Shown: piece by piece, positions 55,830 to 64,000 of the stretch
How the letters are laid out: each line of letters begins with the position of its first letter
How positions within the stretch are numbered: position 1 is the first letter of the stretch
DNA from: DAOVFN01 sp964484305
Lineage (GTDB): Archaea; Aenigmatarchaeota; Aenigmatarchaeia; QMZP01
Assembly (NCBI GenBank): GCA_964484305.1
Contig: CAZAEI010000001.1
Span: 1-64,000 of the forward strand
Length of the DNA stretch: 64,000 nucleotides
Direction of reading: 5' to 3'
The notes under the pieces: generated by a model
Database searches by the model: none
Told to the model about the DNA's origin: nothing
The model's input: the letters and a program-made list of their open reading frames with translations, nothing else
Made by a program: the position numbers and the translations under genes

Positions 55830-57050
55830 ATGCCATCAATTTGCATATATTTCCAGGTCCACCAGCCCATGAGGCTCAGGGGATTCAGCGCCTTTGATAT
55901 AGGAAAATCCAGGGAATACTTTGACAGTGATAAGAACCGGTTCTATCTCGAGAGGGTGTCCAGGAAGTGCTATCTTCCCACCAACAGAAGGATTCTTGAG
56001 CTGATAAGCAAGACTGATGGGAGATTCAGGTTCTCATTCAGCATCACAGGCATCCTCCTGGAAGAGCTCGAGAGGGGGTTTCCCAAGGTCCTGGACTCCT
56101 TCAGGAGGCTTGTCGATACCGGCTCGGTGGAGCTGTTCAATGAGACCTACTACCACAGCCTGGCCTACCTTGTTTCAGAGAGGGAGTTCAGGGAACAGGT
56201 AAAACTTCACAGGGAGAAGCTGTGGGACATCTTTGGTGTGAAGCCCAGGATTTTCAGGAATACCGAGGCCATGTACGGGAACGATGTCGCAAGGCTGGCC
56301 CGGAGGATGGGCTTCAGGGGCATCGTGGCTGAGGGCCTCTCCCATGTCCTTGGGTGGAGGTCTCCAAACTACCTCTATACCCCGCCCGACTCTGACATCA
56401 GGGTATTCCTCAGGAACTACAAGCTGAGCGATGACATAGGCTTCAGGTTCTCGTGCAGGGAGTGGCCTGAGTGGCCGCTGACAGCGGACAAATATGCCAA
56501 CTGGCTGAGCAGGGCCGGCGGGGATGTTGTAAACATCTTCATAGACTACGAGACCTTTGGGGAACACCAGTGGCAGGAAACCGGTATCTTTGATTTCCTG
56601 ATGCACCTTCCCCAGGAGGTTCTCGAGCACGAGGGCCTGCAGTTCATGACCCCGAGTGAGATACTGAAGGCAAAGACGCCCGTGGGTGTCTATGACGTGC
56701 CCTATCTGACATCTTGGGCCGACGTCCACAGGGACCTCAGCGCCTGGCTTGAGAACTCCATGCAGCAGCAGGCCTTCAGCGAGGTGAAGGCCCTCGAGCC
56801 CCTGGTGAGAAGGAGGAAGCATCTTCTGGATGCCTGGAGGAAGCTCCAGACCAGTGACCATTTCTACTACATGTGCACAAAGTGGTTCGCTGACGGGGAT
56901 GTGCACAAGTACTTCAACTACTATGAGACCCCTTATGATGCATTCCTGAACTTCATGAACATCCTGACCGATTTAAAGAGCAGGGTGCAGAAAAAACCCA
57001 AACCATCCTATAGTGCTCCAAATAATAAACCTGGCTATTATAGTACCTGA
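55830..57050 (+). CDS. GH57 family alpha-amylase/glucanotransferase
   Basis: 406 residues from the ATG before PSICIYFQVHQPMRL. GH57 conserved regions in order: FQVHQPM (1), LFNETYYHSLA (2), IFRNTEAMYGN with the Glu nucleophile region (3), FIDYETFGEHQW with the acid Asp (4), and LTSWAD (5). These enzymes cut or rearrange alpha-1,4-glucans. The upstream frame overlaps the GT4 gene and is dropped. It probably cooperates with the GT4 and GT3 enzymes in glycogen turnover. Its stop codon lies inside the arm of a hairpin. Confidence 0.92.
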   Translation: MPSICIYFQVHQPMRLRGFSAFDIGKSREYFDSDKNRFYLERVSRKCYLPTNRRILELISKTDGRFRFSFSITGILLEELERGFPKVLDSFRRLVDTGSVELFNETYYHSLAYLVSEREFREQVKLHREKLWDIFGVKPRIFRNTEAMYGNDVARLARRMGFRGIVAEGLSHVLGWRSPNYLYTPPDSDIRVFLRNYKLSDDIGFRFSCREWPEWPLTADKYANWLSRAGGDVVNIFIDYETFGEHQWQETGIFDFLMHLPQEVLEHEGLQFMTPSEILKAKTPVGVYDVPYLTSWADVHRDLSAWLENSMQQQAFSEVKALEPLVRRRKHLLDAWRKLQTSDHFYYMCTKWFADGDVHKYFNYYETPYDAFLNFMNILTDLKSRVQKKPKPSYSAPNNKPGYYST

Positions 57051-57078
57051 CATAACTTTTTGGAATAATGTCAGGTAC
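57043..57078. terminator. 11-bp hairpin overlapping the GH57 stop codon
   Basis: GTACCTGACAT (57043-57053) pairs perfectly with ATGTCAGGTAC (57068-57078) around a loop that contains a T-run. It lies at the end of GH57 and faces the end of the convergent glycogen synthase gene, so it may serve as terminator or mRNA 3' stabiliser. TGACATAACTTTTT within it is shared with 26861-26874. Confidence 0.55.
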
Positions 57079-57143
57079 AACTAGCAAAGGACACTTTCCA
57101 ATTTATTATGCCCTTTACTATAATTGTTGAGAGCACAACCAGC

Positions 57144-57178
57144 AAACCAAATCCAAGCAGAGATTATTTATTTGGTTT
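57144..57178. terminator. 9-bp inverted repeat between convergent genes
   Basis: AAACCAAAT (57144-57152) pairs with ATTTGGTTT (57170-57178), 34 bases past the end of the glycogen synthase gene on the minus strand. Likely a terminator-type hairpin for that gene. Nothing else is seen in the 160-base gap. Confidence 0.4.
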
Positions 57179-57211
57179 ACTACAGTGTTCCAAGGGAACA
57201 GTGCACTCAAA

Positions 57212-59068
57212 CTACGAAAGGTTGTCGGAAGGGATTATTTCCTTGTTTGGCTGTCTGGACAGTGCCATGTCATAGACCTTGATGTAGTTCTTTATGAGGT
57301 TTCCCCAGTCAGCAAGCATGGAGAGCTGCTTGGCCCTTATCTTGAACTGCCCCCTCTGCCTCTTGCTCATGTTGTATATACTGAGGAGCTGCTCCTCAAG
57401 GCAGGACACGCTCTGTTCATAGGTCTTGCCCTCCCTGGGAACAACCACTATGCTGCAGTCATCCTTTCTCAGATGAGGCTTGATGAACCTTCCGTATCCT
57501 GCAAGGTCGGTGGTGATGCTCTGGCATCCTAGGGCGGCTGCCTCGAGGGGGGTGTATCCCCAGGGCTCATAGTAGGAGGGGAAAACCCCTGCATGGCAGC
57601 CTATAATGGCATTGTAGTAGTTCAGTCCAAGGATGCCGTCTGTTGAGGAGAGGTAGGTTGGATAGTATATGACCTTCACCCTGTCCTTGGGGTGGTTAAG
57701 GAGGTTGTTTCTCTCCAGGCTGTGTGTTATTTCATTGGGCTCGACCTCGAAGGGTGAGATTGGGGGCTGTCCCTTCTTCCAGAGATAGAGACCTGTTTTC
57801 TTGAGCTCGTGAACAAAGGGCTCATCGATTATATTGGAGTACTTCACCGATTTTCTCTGGGCAAAGGCGCTCATTATATTTTCCCCTATCTTCTTGGATT
57901 CCTTCTTGATGGCTTCTTCAAGGTCCTCAAAGAGGGCGAGGTTCTCCATGATGTCCGGGAGCCTGCCTCTGACATGGCAGGGAACCCAGATAAAGGCAAC
58001 CACTGTCTTCTTGGATTTAGTCTTCATGAGCCTTTTGTTAAGCCTGCCCAGGGCATCCAGAAAGAGGTCGATGCCCTTGTTGTGGAATTCGAACCTTCCT
58101 GAGATAAAGTATAGTATTGTGTTCTTGGTGTCTATGGGATAGTAGGGGGAGAAAAAGGCTGTCACGAATTTCCTTATGTGGTCGCGGTGGGTGATATGCA
58201 GGCTCGAGAGGTCTTCCATGGCATGGAACTTGGTCATGTCAAGGCCGTTGTGTATGATTAGGTCGGGCTTCCTGCCCAGGATGAACTCACACTCCCTGCC
58301 AAGGATGTCCGAGACTGTGGTGAATACATCGGAGTTCTGGGCAGAGGCGCGCTCCATGCTGTGCTTGTCCATGAGCTGGTACTCCCTGGCCTTGTCGTCA
58401 GAGACTGTCTGTTTCTCGGAGAGGCCCGAGTTTATCAGGGTATAGATATCCTCCCTGCCGGTCCCTGCAATGGACCTTCCCAGCATGGTCGCATGGGTCG
58501 TGAAGACCGTCTTCACCGGGACCTTCTTCTCCTTGATATAGAGGAGGCCGGCCCCTGAAAGCCACTCATGGAAGTGGGCAACCACCCTGCCCCCTATTGC
58601 GCTGCTCCTCAGTAGCTCCTCTACCAGAAAGCCCGTTGTCCGTGACCATGGAAGGGGCTCGTCATAGAACCAGGAGGTGTTGAGAGAATCCACCCCCGCA
58701 AAATCCCAGAGCTCTTCCTTGATTTTGTTGATGCTCGCCCTGTAGCCTGCGGGGTCTATAAGTATGGTCAGTGGCCTCTCCCTGAGAAGCTTATGGCCCC
58801 TGATAAGCCACCGGCCGTAATAGCAGTTGATTCCGTACTTCTTGTGAAGCGCGTTGAAGGCCTTCTGGAACTTCAGGGGCGGCTTCTCCTGCTCGAATTC
58901 CAGAGAGGCCTGTTTCTCATAATAAGGGCCCACTGCAATGTAGTTCTGGATGCTTTCCATCATCCTGGACATCTTGGATGTTATGACGGTGTAGATGCCC
59001 CCTGCCTTGTTGCACACCTCGTAGCTTACTTCAAGAACCGTGATGTCCTTCTTTGCATTGTCTGGCAT
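57212..59068 (-). CDS. Glycogen synthase, GT3-like (eukaryote-type)
   Basis: 618 residues. Opens VLEVSYEVCNKAGGIYTVITSK and includes VVAHFHEWLSGAGLLYIK, VFTTHATMLGRSIAG, LYFISGRFEFHNKGIDLFLDALGRLN, and VFPSYYEPWGYTPLEAAALGCQSITTDLAGYGRFI. These are the signatures of GT3 glycogen synthases as in fungi and animals, not of the bacterial GT5 type. It adds glucose from UDP-glucose to glycogen. The length also fits GT3 (about 600-700). Debranching enzyme, GH57 and GT4 genes stand nearby. Confidence 0.88.
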   Translation of the reverse strand: MPDNAKKDITVLEVSYEVCNKAGGIYTVITSKMSRMMESIQNYIAVGPYYEKQASLEFEQEKPPLKFQKAFNALHKKYGINCYYGRWLIRGHKLLRERPLTILIDPAGYRASINKIKEELWDFAGVDSLNTSWFYDEPLPWSRTTGFLVEELLRSSAIGGRVVAHFHEWLSGAGLLYIKEKKVPVKTVFTTHATMLGRSIAGTGREDIYTLINSGLSEKQTVSDDKAREYQLMDKHSMERASAQNSDVFTTVSDILGRECEFILGRKPDLIIHNGLDMTKFHAMEDLSSLHITHRDHIRKFVTAFFSPYYPIDTKNTILYFISGRFEFHNKGIDLFLDALGRLNKRLMKTKSKKTVVAFIWVPCHVRGRLPDIMENLALFEDLEEAIKKESKKIGENIMSAFAQRKSVKYSNIIDEPFVHELKKTGLYLWKKGQPPISPFEVEPNEITHSLERNNLLNHPKDRVKVIYYPTYLSSTDGILGLNYYNAIIGCHAGVFPSYYEPWGYTPLEAAALGCQSITTDLAGYGRFIKPHLRKDDCSIVVVPREGKTYEQSVSCLEEQLLSIYNMSKRQRGQFKIRAKQLSMLADWGNLIKNYIKVYDMALSRQPNKEIIPSDNLS

Positions 59069-59131
59069 GCTTAATATTTGGCTCGGCTGGCTAATAAATC
59101 AGACTGACACGCGGTCTCATAAAGCCTGCAG

Positions 59132-59568
59132 GTGTCTATAGGGAAGGTTTATTATGCAAATAAGCCCTATCTTAACACGAGGGTTGCTGTTCGTGGGATG
59201 GGCGAGGCCAGGAGTAATGTAATACTGCTTTCTGTTTTCAGTTTCCTGCTCTGGGCCTCTCTTGGGGCACTGGCGCCGATAGAGTTCCTTTTCCTGGGTT
59301 CCCTGGTCGAAAATGTTGCCATAAGGGGCCTGATATTGGGCATACCAGGTCTGGTCATCATGGTCTTTGCTCCATGTGCAATAAAAAATCTGTATACTTT
59401 GGCTATTCCTCCAGCCTGGGCTCACTGGGCGGCATCATTGGCGCAGTCATATCCGGCTTTCTGGTATATTTTTTCGGGGTCGAGATGACCGTCCTGATGC
59501 TTGGCCTGTTTGTTCTGTTGCCGCCGATTCCCTTTCTGGCTGCCTACCTGCTGAAAGGGTTGCCCTGA
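59132..59568 (+). pseudogene. Remnant of an MFS transporter
   Basis: Two short membrane-protein frames overlap: one (from 59132) encodes helices such as SVFSFLLWASLGALAPIEFLFLGSLVENV and ILGIPGLVIMVFAPC, the other (to 59568) encodes GSLGGIIGAVISGFLVYFFGVEMTVLMLGLFVLLPPIPFLAAYLL, the style of a final MFS helix pair. A full transporter needs about 400 residues; the middle is missing and a frame change near 59374 joins the ends. It is best read as a decayed gene. Confidence 0.6.
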
Positions 59569-59583
59569 CTGTATATTGGACAG

Positions 59584-61497
59584 TCACTTCCTGATTATCC
59601 TGAATCTCCTGTCAGAACAGGAGACCCTGACTGATTTGCCTGACTTTCTGAAGCCGAGTCTGAGCAGGCCATGGCCTGTCCTTCGGAGGCGCTCTATCCT
59701 GTTTATCCCGGGAGGGAGCCTAGGGGAGACTGTTATGGTCCTTTTCAGGGAGTTGATTTCGATGCCGAGCATGAACTCGTCAACAAGCCTTGGGATGAAA
59801 CCAGAGCCCCAGAGCTGCAGGGGGCATCCCGACAGGGTGAGGTTCGAGGAGTTCCAGCACTCCCCTATGCAGCCCAGGGAGTCCCTATCCATGTCTTCAA
59901 GAAGAATCTTGAGGTATTTCCAGCCCCCCGCAGGCCTGCCTGAAAGGAACTCTGCCGCGCAGGCCCAGGCAGTGGTCAGGGACCATGCCGCCCCTGTGTG
60001 GTAGCCACCGGGGTCGAATTCTGCCTCGCCACCTGCCCTGCTCCTGACCCCCCTCCTGGTTGTGAAGGGCTCGGACTCGATTGCCTCCAGAACCTCCCTT
60101 GCATGCCTCCGGAAGCCGCAAAGCAGCGGGACCAGGGCGTTGGCTGTTCTGATTGCAACGGCCTGCTTCCAGAAGAGCCTGTCCGCAAAGAAGCCGTTGT
60201 GGAAGAAGTCCCTCTCGAGGTTCTCCCTCAGAATGCCTGCCGTGGAGGATACCTCTTCAACAAGGCCATTCCTGTCAGGGAGCAGGGAGAGCATGTGCCG
60301 GGCAGAGAGCAGGGCCCTGTAATAGAGGGCCTGGATATCCACCGCCCTGGAATCCCTCTTCAGGGTGTCCATCCATGTCTCTGGGAAATCCAGGTCGTGC
60401 TCTATATAGCCGTCACCGTCGGTGTCGTGTGAAAGGAGAAAGCGCGTGCTGGTCTCCAGGTAAGGCCTCATCCTCCTAAGAAAGGCGAGGTCTCCTGAGT
60501 TCATGACATAATTTTCGAGGGAGATTATCCAGAGGGGTGTGGGGTCAAGGGCGTTCATGTGCCTCCCCTCGGTCTCTGATACCTGGTTTGGGATCCTTCC
60601 CTTCTCAGAGGATGCGGCAAAGAATTCCAGGGTTTTCCTGACATCCTCGAAGTATCCCAGGGCTGTCAGGGAGGGGATTACCCAGAAGGTGTCGCGGGCC
60701 CAGAAATGCTGGAACCAGGGGAGGCCTGCATACCAGCCAGCCTGGCCGGGGCCCTCCTTTCTGCAGAGCTCAGTGGCCAGGATGCTCCATGAGAATCCCC
60801 TCTTTAGGAGTTTGTTATCGGTTTTTATGATTCCCTGAAGGGCAGAAAGGCGACGCTGCCTCTCAAGGAGGGATTTTGACAGGTTCCCCGGGGGTGGCAA
60901 CCGCTCTGGATTTAATGAGGGTGTGAATACAAGGGTAAGTCTCTTGCCAGAAGCGGCTATCCTGCCCGGGGTGAAGTAGTTCTGTGGCTCCCCTGAGGGG
61001 CAGTGCTCCCTGTAGGTTGGGCCTTCCTCGAATATCAGGCCGGGAACCCCCGAGGCCCTGAGGGAGCCAAGGCTATTGTAGACCGTGACAGTGTTCCCTG
61101 ACTTCCTTACAGAATATGGCCTGTCTGTCCTGTTCTCTGAGCGCCTCCTTATGTTGACAGCGAGCTCGAGCTCGAATTCCGCCGGTTTCCTGGCAGACAG
61201 CTCCATGACCAGGTGGCCTGTCTCTGGAAGGAACAATGCCTGTGTTATCAGGTTGCCATGGCTCTTGAAGGTATGGGTTGCCTTTAAACCATCATAGACT
61301 AGGCCCCTACAGTTTCTTTCAGAGAGCCACTCCCCGCCGGCCTTCAGGGCAAGGAACTCCAAGAATTTGGTCTCCCTGTGCCAGAGGCCTGTCCACTTGT
61401 TCCTAAACCCCGAGTCTGCAAAGCGGTGGAAGAAGCAGGATTTGTTCGAGAGGAAATAGGAATTCTTCCAGAGGCCCGACCTTCTCACAAACTCCAT
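59584..61497 (-). CDS. Glycogen debranching enzyme (amylo-alpha-1,6-glucosidase type)
   Basis: About 637 residues from the ATG at 61497; an AATATAAT box about 29 bases upstream on this strand supports this start over a GTG 21 bases earlier. An N-terminal beta-domain, then a six-hairpin barrel with LPWFQHFWARDTFWVIPSLTALGYFEDV, GRIPNQVSETEG, ALDPTPLWIISLENYV, DGDGYIEHDLDFPETWMDT, GGEAEFDPGGYHTGAAWSLTTAW and SGCPLQLWGSGF. The GDE family removes alpha-1,6 branches. It probably works on glycogen made by the GT3 enzyme. Divergent from the PfkB gene. Confidence 0.9.
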   Translation of the reverse strand: MEFVRRSGLWKNSYFLSNKSCFFHRFADSGFRNKWTGLWHRETKFLEFLALKAGGEWLSERNCRGLVYDGLKATHTFKSHGNLITQALFLPETGHLVMELSARKPAEFELELAVNIRRRSENRTDRPYSVRKSGNTVTVYNSLGSLRASGVPGLIFEEGPTYREHCPSGEPQNYFTPGRIAASGKRLTLVFTPSLNPERLPPPGNLSKSLLERQRRLSALQGIIKTDNKLLKRGFSWSILATELCRKEGPGQAGWYAGLPWFQHFWARDTFWVIPSLTALGYFEDVRKTLEFFAASSEKGRIPNQVSETEGRHMNALDPTPLWIISLENYVMNSGDLAFLRRMRPYLETSTRFLLSHDTDGDGYIEHDLDFPETWMDTLKRDSRAVDIQALYYRALLSARHMLSLLPDRNGLVEEVSSTAGILRENLERDFFHNGFFADRLFWKQAVAIRTANALVPLLCGFRRHAREVLEAIESEPFTTRRGVRSRAGGEAEFDPGGYHTGAAWSLTTAWACAAEFLSGRPAGGWKYLKILLEDMDRDSLGCIGECWNSSNLTLSGCPLQLWGSGFIPRLVDEFMLGIEINSLKRTITVSPRLPPGINRIERLRRTGHGLLRLGFRKSGKSVRVSCSDRRFRIIRK

Positions 61498-61537
61498 ATA
61501 TAAGAAATGGTTTCCCACATTATATTAGTGGTGCCTG

Positions 61538-62449
61538 ATGGGAAGGGTATTTGTTCTGGGGGACCTCAACGTGGACATGCTCTGCCATGTTAAAGCCATG
61601 CCTGCTAGGGGGGGTGAGGTCCATGCTGATTCCATCAGGTTCTCCATAGGCGGGAACGCGGCCAACTTCGCGGTTGCTCTGGGCAGGCTCGGTGTCCGGC
61701 CCGAGTTCTATTCCTGCATAGGTGATGACTTCTCATCGGATTTCCTGAGAAGGGAGCTTAAATCCTCGGGTGTGAAGCCAGTGCTCAGGGAGGTTCCCGG
61801 GAGCAGCGGCTACACAGTTGCATTTGTTCTCAGGAGCGGTAACAGAAGGTTCGTGTCCAATAAGGGTGCGTCAGGGCTGCTGAAGGCGCAGGATTTGAAG
61901 CCCATCCTGGAGGGGGTAAGGCCCGGGGACATTGTCTACACGGGTGGGCTGTTCCACCTTCCGGGCCTGGCCAGGGGCTTTGCGGGATTTGCGAGGGCTG
62001 CCAGGAAGAGGGGAGCGACCCTGATGCTTGACTTCAGCTTTGATGAGACCGGATGCTTCAGTGGGTTTGAGGGCCTTGCCAGGCACCTGGACATGGTATT
62101 CATGAACGAGAGCGAGCTCAAGCGATTCGGCAGGGGTGACCTCAGAAAGTCCCTCGGGGGGGTCTCGGGCCTCGGAATCAGGGATGTCATAGTCAAGCTG
62201 GGAAGCAGGGGCTCCCTGTTCTATACAAACGGCATGCTGAAGAAAGAGCCTGCGAGAAGGGTGAAGGTTTTGGATACCACCGGTGCGGGGGATGTCTTCA
62301 ATGCCGCCTTTGTCTACGGGTTCATGAGCGGCCTCCTGCCGGAGCAGTGCCTTAGGCTTGGCAACTGGGTGGCTGCATGGAAGGTGGCCCGTACAGGAAT
62401 AACCGTGCCGCCAAGGGAAGGTATTTCTGACTTTCTGAGGAAGCTGTAG
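61538..62449 (+). CDS. PfkB-family carbohydrate kinase
   Basis: 303 residues. VFVLGDLNVDMLCHVKAMP, the di-glycine motif SIGGNAANFAVALGRLG, and the anion-hole/catalytic motif LDTTGAGDVFNAAFVYGFMSG near residue 245 are standard for ribokinase-type enzymes. Sugar could be ribose, fructose, a nucleoside or a phosphosugar. Placed with glycogen genes and 40 bases from the divergent debranching gene, a hexose kinase role is plausible. Confidence 0.9.
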   Translation: MGRVFVLGDLNVDMLCHVKAMPARGGEVHADSIRFSIGGNAANFAVALGRLGVRPEFYSCIGDDFSSDFLRRELKSSGVKPVLREVPGSSGYTVAFVLRSGNRRFVSNKGASGLLKAQDLKPILEGVRPGDIVYTGGLFHLPGLARGFAGFARAARKRGATLMLDFSFDETGCFSGFEGLARHLDMVFMNESELKRFGRGDLRKSLGGVSGLGIRDVIVKLGSRGSLFYTNGMLKKEPARRVKVLDTTGAGDVFNAAFVYGFMSGLLPEQCLRLGNWVAAWKVARTGITVPPREGISDFLRKL

Positions 62450-62461
62450 TGCTCCTCTGCT

Positions 62462-63352
62462 TTAGAATGAGAAGATTGTCTTGTTTCTCTCCTCCGATTC
62501 TGCCCTTTCCCTCACCATCTGTGAGAACCTTTCTACTATCCATTCATAGTATTCGGGGGGCATGGCCTTCTTCTGGACCTCGGGGAGGTCATTGAAGGCG
62601 TCTATCAAAAAGGGGTTTCCGTCGATGTCTATTGACCATTCCAAGGCATTGAAGTCAAGGTCCAGGCTGGAGTTCAGTTTTATGGTCCACTTGGAAAGCT
62701 TGTCCACAAGGCCCTCTATCGGCTTCAGGTCAGACCATATATATTCCCCCCCACACCCGGGTCTCGGGTTGTACTTAACAAAAAGAACCTCTCCTTTGCC
62801 AACACAGAATACTCGATAGTAATCCTTGTGCTCGATTTTTTCCTGGACCAGGAGCACGTGCTTGCTCTTCAGGGAGTCATAGAGATTCCTGAGCTCGTTC
62901 ATGCTGTTCACGAAGTAGACATTCTCCCATGCAAAGCCGTTGTGGGGCTTGAGGACGCACGGGAACCCTATCTCCTTCCCTACATGCCCCAGGTTCGGCT
63001 CCCTGACGCTGTCGCCTACATCCCACTCATCGTTAATGAGGGGCAGCACCATGGTCCTGGGGTGCGGTATGCCGAGGGCACTGCATATCCTGGTGTCCAC
63101 TATCTTGTTGGTGGCGGTGAAAGAGAACGGGTTGTTTATCACATAGGCCCCGCCAAGGGAAAGGCTCTTCACGGCCTCCAAGAGAAAGGGGTGGTTGTAG
63201 CTCATCCTGTCAACCACAACGCTATAATCCAGATTAGGGGGTATGCTGACCTCCCGGAGGGAGATGAAGTCTGTCTCCAGGTCAGAGAGTTTCGATACAA
63301 TGTCTTTTATGAACTCATCGTCCCTGAGCTCCAGGATTCCTACACTGGCCAT
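62462..63352 (-). CDS. ATP-grasp ligase, RimK-like
   Basis: 296 residues. ATP-grasp pattern: YVINNPFSFTATNKIVDTRICSALGIPHPRTMVLP, FPCVLKPHNGFAWENVYFVNS (ATP-binding Lys), LLVQEKIEHKDYYRVFCVG, LEWSIDIDGNPFLIDAFNDLPE (magnesium ligands). It probably activates a carboxylate and joins it to an amine or thiol; the partners are unknown. It ends 12 bases from the PfkB gene, tail to tail. Confidence 0.8.
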   Translation of the reverse strand: MASVGILELRDDEFIKDIVSKLSDLETDFISLREVSIPPNLDYSVVVDRMSYNHPFLLEAVKSLSLGGAYVINNPFSFTATNKIVDTRICSALGIPHPRTMVLPLINDEWDVGDSVREPNLGHVGKEIGFPCVLKPHNGFAWENVYFVNSMNELRNLYDSLKSKHVLLVQEKIEHKDYYRVFCVGKGEVLFVKYNPRPGCGGEYIWSDLKPIEGLVDKLSKWTIKLNSSLDLDFNALEWSIDIDGNPFLIDAFNDLPEVQKKAMPPEYYEWIVERFSQMVRERAESEERNKTIFSF

Positions 63353-63604
63353 TGGCGCACCGGATTCTTCTATATTTGATTATGGTTGAGGTCTATTAAA
63401 AGTGCAGGGGGTTAATGCTATCAGAATGCTAAGTGGAATAGCCATGCCGCCTGTGGAGAAGGTCTCGGGCTTTCTGAAGGGGTTTTAGGCCTGTTTCTCT
63501 TTACCTTTAATTGGTTAACTGTTCGAATTGCTTAGTTAACAGAAGCGTTAGTTTTATATGGGGGCTCTGACTAATCATTAATAATCATCATTAATGCTGA
63601 TTAA

Positions 63605-63832
63605 ATGAAGCGGCAGGATGGCGACATAAAGGGAAGAATTCTTAAGCTTATCTCTAGGAAGCCATATGGTCTGAGCATTGAGGAGATTTCGAGAGAGCTG
63701 AAAATAAACAGGGCCACTACTGTAAAATATCTTGCGTTTCTGGAAGGCCAGGGGCGGATTCTTGTGAGGGAGCTGGGCAAGGCCAAGCTACACTATCCAA
63801 GGACGAGGAGGGTTGAGGCATGGCTGCTCTAG
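63605..63832 (+). CDS. Small winged-helix transcriptional regulator
   Basis: 75 residues. IKGRILKLISRKPYGLSIEEISRELKINRATTVKYLAFLEGQGRILVRELGKAKLHYP: helix-turn-helix with a wing, close in design to the HTH beside rtcA. The 250 bases upstream contain no gene but hold two GTTAAC copies (63514, 63535) and ATTAAT repeats near the start, candidate operator sites. The stop overlaps the next gene by 13 bases, so the regulator and its membrane neighbour are coupled. Confidence 0.78.
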   Translation: MKRQDGDIKGRILKLISRKPYGLSIEEISRELKINRATTVKYLAFLEGQGRILVRELGKAKLHYPRTRRVEAWLL

Positions 63833-64000
63833 AGCTTTCCCCCGGAACGGCAACGCCAGGCAGGAGAATGAAGAGCAGCCTCAAGAGCTCAGCCGGCATT
63901 ATAGGTCTGTTATCGCTGATTCTGGCCGTGGGGTGTGTCTGGCTGCTGGTGGTCAATACGGCAGTTTCCCAGAAGGGTGTCGAGATTGTCACCGATAAGG
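63820..64000 (+). CDS. N-terminal part of a membrane-anchored protein (cut by window end)
   Basis: 60 residues visible. A short polar head is followed by one strong membrane anchor (SAGIIGLLSLILAVGCVWLLVV), then an outside-type sequence. GGAGG lies 8 bases before the ATG, which overlaps the regulator gene. Probably a regulator-linked receptor or an exported protein; the rest lies beyond 64000. Confidence 0.6.
   Translation, partial: MAALELSPGTATPGRRMKSSLKSSAGIIGLLSLILAVGCVWLLVVNTAVSQKGVEIVTDK

Noticed and set aside
1..64000. rRNA genes, insertion sequences, integrases, prophage, CRISPR-Cas
   Set aside because: No transposase, integrase, capsid or cas motifs, and no rRNA-like stretches were seen in any part of the window.

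Overview
This is an archaeal chromosome segment. The evidence is archaeal or eukaryote-like information genes (RNA polymerase subunits K and L, ribosomal proteins S2, L19e and L18, aIF5A with deoxyhypusine synthase, Dph2, a histone), archaeal central metabolism (form III RuBisCO, class V fructose-1,6-bisphosphatase, GAPN, archaeal triosephosphate isomerase), AglB, SecDF without bacterial partners, a geranylgeranyl reductase, many TTTAAATA-type boxes about 25 bases ahead of start codons (leaderless genes), and tRNA genes with introns. The coding sequence is GC-rich and prefers AGG for arginine and ATA for isoleucine. The phylum cannot be fixed from the window; a DPANN or deep euryarchaeal lineage is a reasonable guess.

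Layout. 1-0.75 kb: three tRNA genes (Ala, Ile, Glu) on the minus strand. 0.85-5.5 kb: PAC2 protein, rpoK-eno, then S2-L19e-L18. 5.5-7 kb: CPA2 antiporter and a multi-hairpin intergenic region. 7-10.5 kb: histone and a hypusine/polyamine cluster (ureohydrolase, deoxyhypusine synthase, decarboxylase, aIF5A). 10.5-18 kb: regulators, the TtuA/ThiS-like tRNA thiolation pair, Sua5, and five more tRNA genes (Ser, Ser, Gly, Val, Ala). 18-22.3 kb: HAD phosphatase, an RNA-end cluster (DUF504/MJ1316-domain protein, RtcA under a small HTH regulator with three identical palindromes) and a beta-CASP RNase. 22.3-33.5 kb: RuBisCO, aminotransferase, PorG-like protein, RimK, SIMPL protein, Dph2, CNNM protein, HMG-CoA reductase, phosphohexomutase and RpoL. 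33.5-45.5 kb: cell envelope and secretion (AglB, membrane proteins, a 1111-residue sequon-rich surface protein, SecD/SecF, geranylgeranyl reductase). 46-63 kb: gluconeogenesis and alpha-glucan metabolism (GAPN, FBPase, PEP synthase, TIM, GT4, GH57, GT3-type glycogen synthase, debranching enzyme, PfkB kinase), with ParA and small regulators between them.

The most striking feature is the tRNA set. All eight tRNA genes are interrupted, carrying about 16 introns in total: seven in the T-loop, five in the D-arm or at its junction with the anticodon stem, three at position 37/38 and one inside the anticodon stem. Several introns are recognisably the same sequence family at different sites in different tRNAs. 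A short hairpin module found in introns also appears in tandem in the 5' leaders of two tRNA-Ser genes and in the leader of the HMG-CoA reductase gene. This suggests small mobile or copied RNA elements that depend on tRNA splicing.

Together the metabolic genes describe an organism that can make triose phosphates from pyruvate or from nucleotide-derived ribulose bisphosphate, convert them to hexose phosphate and store them as an alpha-glucan, and that builds an N-glycosylated surface layer. No rRNA, CRISPR array, insertion sequence or phage region was found.
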